NCBI GenBank assembly: GCA_016932375.1
Contig: JAFGDA010000024.1
Span: 1 to 6,377 of the forward strand
DNA: 6,377 nt
Reading direction: 5' to 3'
Source: Actinomycetota bacterium
GTDB lineage: Bacteria > Actinomycetota > Humimicrobiia > Humimicrobiales > Humimicrobiaceae
Below, in pieces: positions 5,842-6,377 of this stretch. The notes beneath the pieces were generated by a model. The model ran no database searches, was not told where the DNA came from, and saw only the letters and a list, made by a program, of their open reading frames with translations. Made by a program: the position numbers and the translations under genes. The stretch's first letter is position 1. Every line of letters begins with the position of its first letter.

Positions 5842-6059
5842 AAAATTGTCATTATGTATATTTTAACTTATAATTTCTTATTTTTTTGGTCTCCCAATAT
5901 CCAGGATTAAATTCTTTATGGTATACTCTGGTAAGAGGGAATAAATGGAGGTATATCCACGGGATTTTTAATCTTTCAATACATATATGTAAATATTAAT
6001 TAATAAACAAATCATAATTTGTATGAAGATAAATATTTCCAATAAAAATAAAGTTTCTA

Positions 6060-6088
6060 TTGACATACAATATGTTGTATTCTAATAT
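6060..6088 (+). promoter_or_regulatory. Near-consensus sigma-70 promoter
   Basis: TTGACA (6060-6065) is a perfect -35 box, and TAATAT (6083-6088) is a good -10 box at the ideal spacing of 17 bases. It is the strongest vegetative promoter in the window and points at the gene starting at 6303, with transcription expected to begin near 6095. Confidence 0.75.
6065..6080 (+). promoter_or_regulatory. Operator-like palindrome inside the promoter spacer
   Basis: ATACAA (6065-6070) and TTGTAT (6075-6080) are perfect reverse complements around TATG. They fill the spacer between the -35 and -10 boxes. A second overlapping inverted repeat, ACATA (6063-6067) and TATGT (6071-6075), is also present. A dimeric repressor bound here would block RNA polymerase. 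The regulator is unknown. Confidence 0.55.
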
Positions 6089-6286
6089 AGAAATGTACAC
6101 AATATAGTGATAAGTTTTACAAGATTACATCCTGTTTTTTGCTGGTCAGTTTTATTATTTTCGTTTGATATATTGTTTTTTTCATGGTAATCATAACCGG
6201 TTTAAAATAAACATTTTTTCTATGGCTGCAGCAGGGTCTGTAAGGTTAAGGGGTTTTTAAGATTTTTTGGAGCTTTAATATAAGAG

Positions 6287-6293
6287 AAAGGGG
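6287..6293 (+). promoter_or_regulatory. Ribosome binding site of the gene at the right edge
   Basis: AAAGGGG lies nine bases before the ATG at 6303, a strong match in a normal position. It supports 6303 as a true start and not the in-frame ATG at 6318. Confidence 0.7.
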
Positions 6294-6302
6294 TAATATA
6301 AA

Positions 6303-6377
6303 ATGTCGGAAGCAAGTATGGTGAACGGGCGGAAAAAAATAAATGAATATTACCTCGGAAAGAAAATAGACCTGTCC
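6303..6377 (+). CDS. N-terminus of an unrecognised protein (3' end outside window)
   Basis: Twenty-five codons are visible, beginning MSEASMVNGRKK and continuing INEYYLGKKIDLS to the window edge. The piece is hydrophilic, with a Lys-rich stretch, no signal peptide and no membrane segment, so the protein is probably cytoplasmic. I do not recognise the family, and too little is visible to propose a function. A good Shine-Dalgarno and an upstream promoter with an operator-like palindrome suggest a real and regulated gene with a long leader. Confidence 0.65.
   Translation, partial: MSEASMVNGRKKINEYYLGKKIDLS

Larger units (their letters stand above)
5842..6302. other. AT-rich divergent intergenic region
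   Basis: About 460 bases without a credible long reading frame separate the minus-strand promoter of the bS22-like gene from the next plus-strand gene. The region is strongly AT-rich. It contains a plus-strand extended -10-like TGGTATACT (5919-5927) followed by a tiny eight-codon frame at 5944 with GAGGG upstream, a near-consensus promoter with palindrome (6060-6088), and a roughly 200-base leader to the gene at 6303. Short palindromes AACCGGTT (6195-6202) and GCTGCAGC (6225-6232) lie in that leader. No riboswitch, tRNA or mobile element was recognised. Confidence 0.6.

Noticed and set aside
6222..6260. A 12-codon frame (MAAAGSVRLRGF) in the leader of the right-edge gene
   Set aside because: No Shine-Dalgarno precedes it and it contains no run of regulatory codons, so nothing supports it as a leader peptide.

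Overview
The window is AT-rich bacterial DNA, most likely from an uncultured or poorly studied lineage. Three features hint at a low-GC member of the Actinomycetota: a 31-residue bS22-type (AURKAIP1/COX24) ribosomal protein, a DUF4015-type glycoside-hydrolase-like protein, and the remnant of a secreted DUF4214 protein. This placement is an inference, because bS22-like peptides also occur in other phyla. No tRNA, rRNA, CRISPR array or recognisable transposase was seen.

Layout. Positions 1-235 hold the 3' end of a DUF4015-type gene. It is followed by a start-less remnant of a secreted protein (about 196-498), in which a signal peptide and the opening of a carbohydrate-binding module run straight into the end of a DUF4214 domain. 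A leader with an extended -10 promoter and a small hairpin (537-708) precedes a DEAD-box RNA helicase of the DeaD/CsdA type with a C-terminal DbpA-like RNA-binding domain (709-2499). After 70 bases with no visible terminator comes typA/bipA (2570-4381). Its stop codon lies at the foot of an 11-bp terminator-like hairpin (4379-4411). Directly behind the hairpin, in the same frame as typA, is the C-terminal stub of a leucine-rich-repeat protein (4418-4657).

The right part is on the minus strand. A 31-codon gene for a bS22-like ribosomal protein (5650-5745) has a good Shine-Dalgarno, a structured leader and an extended -10 promoter. A stand-alone homocysteine S-methyltransferase (4701-5624) follows 25 bases later. 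The AT-rich divergent intergenic region (about 5842-6302) carries a near-consensus TTGACA-N17-TAATAT promoter with an operator-like palindrome in its spacer. It leads through a roughly 200-base untranslated region to the first 25 codons of an unrecognised gene (6303 to the end).

How the genes fit together. DeaD/CsdA-type helicases and TypA/BipA are both known to support large-subunit ribosome assembly, especially in the cold, and here they look co-transcribed. The nearby bS22 gene on the other strand adds a third translation component. The methyltransferase serves methionine synthesis and probably relies on a methyl donor or corrinoid protein encoded elsewhere. Two broken surface-protein genes flank the helicase-typA pair, which suggests that accessory genes have been eroded around a conserved core.
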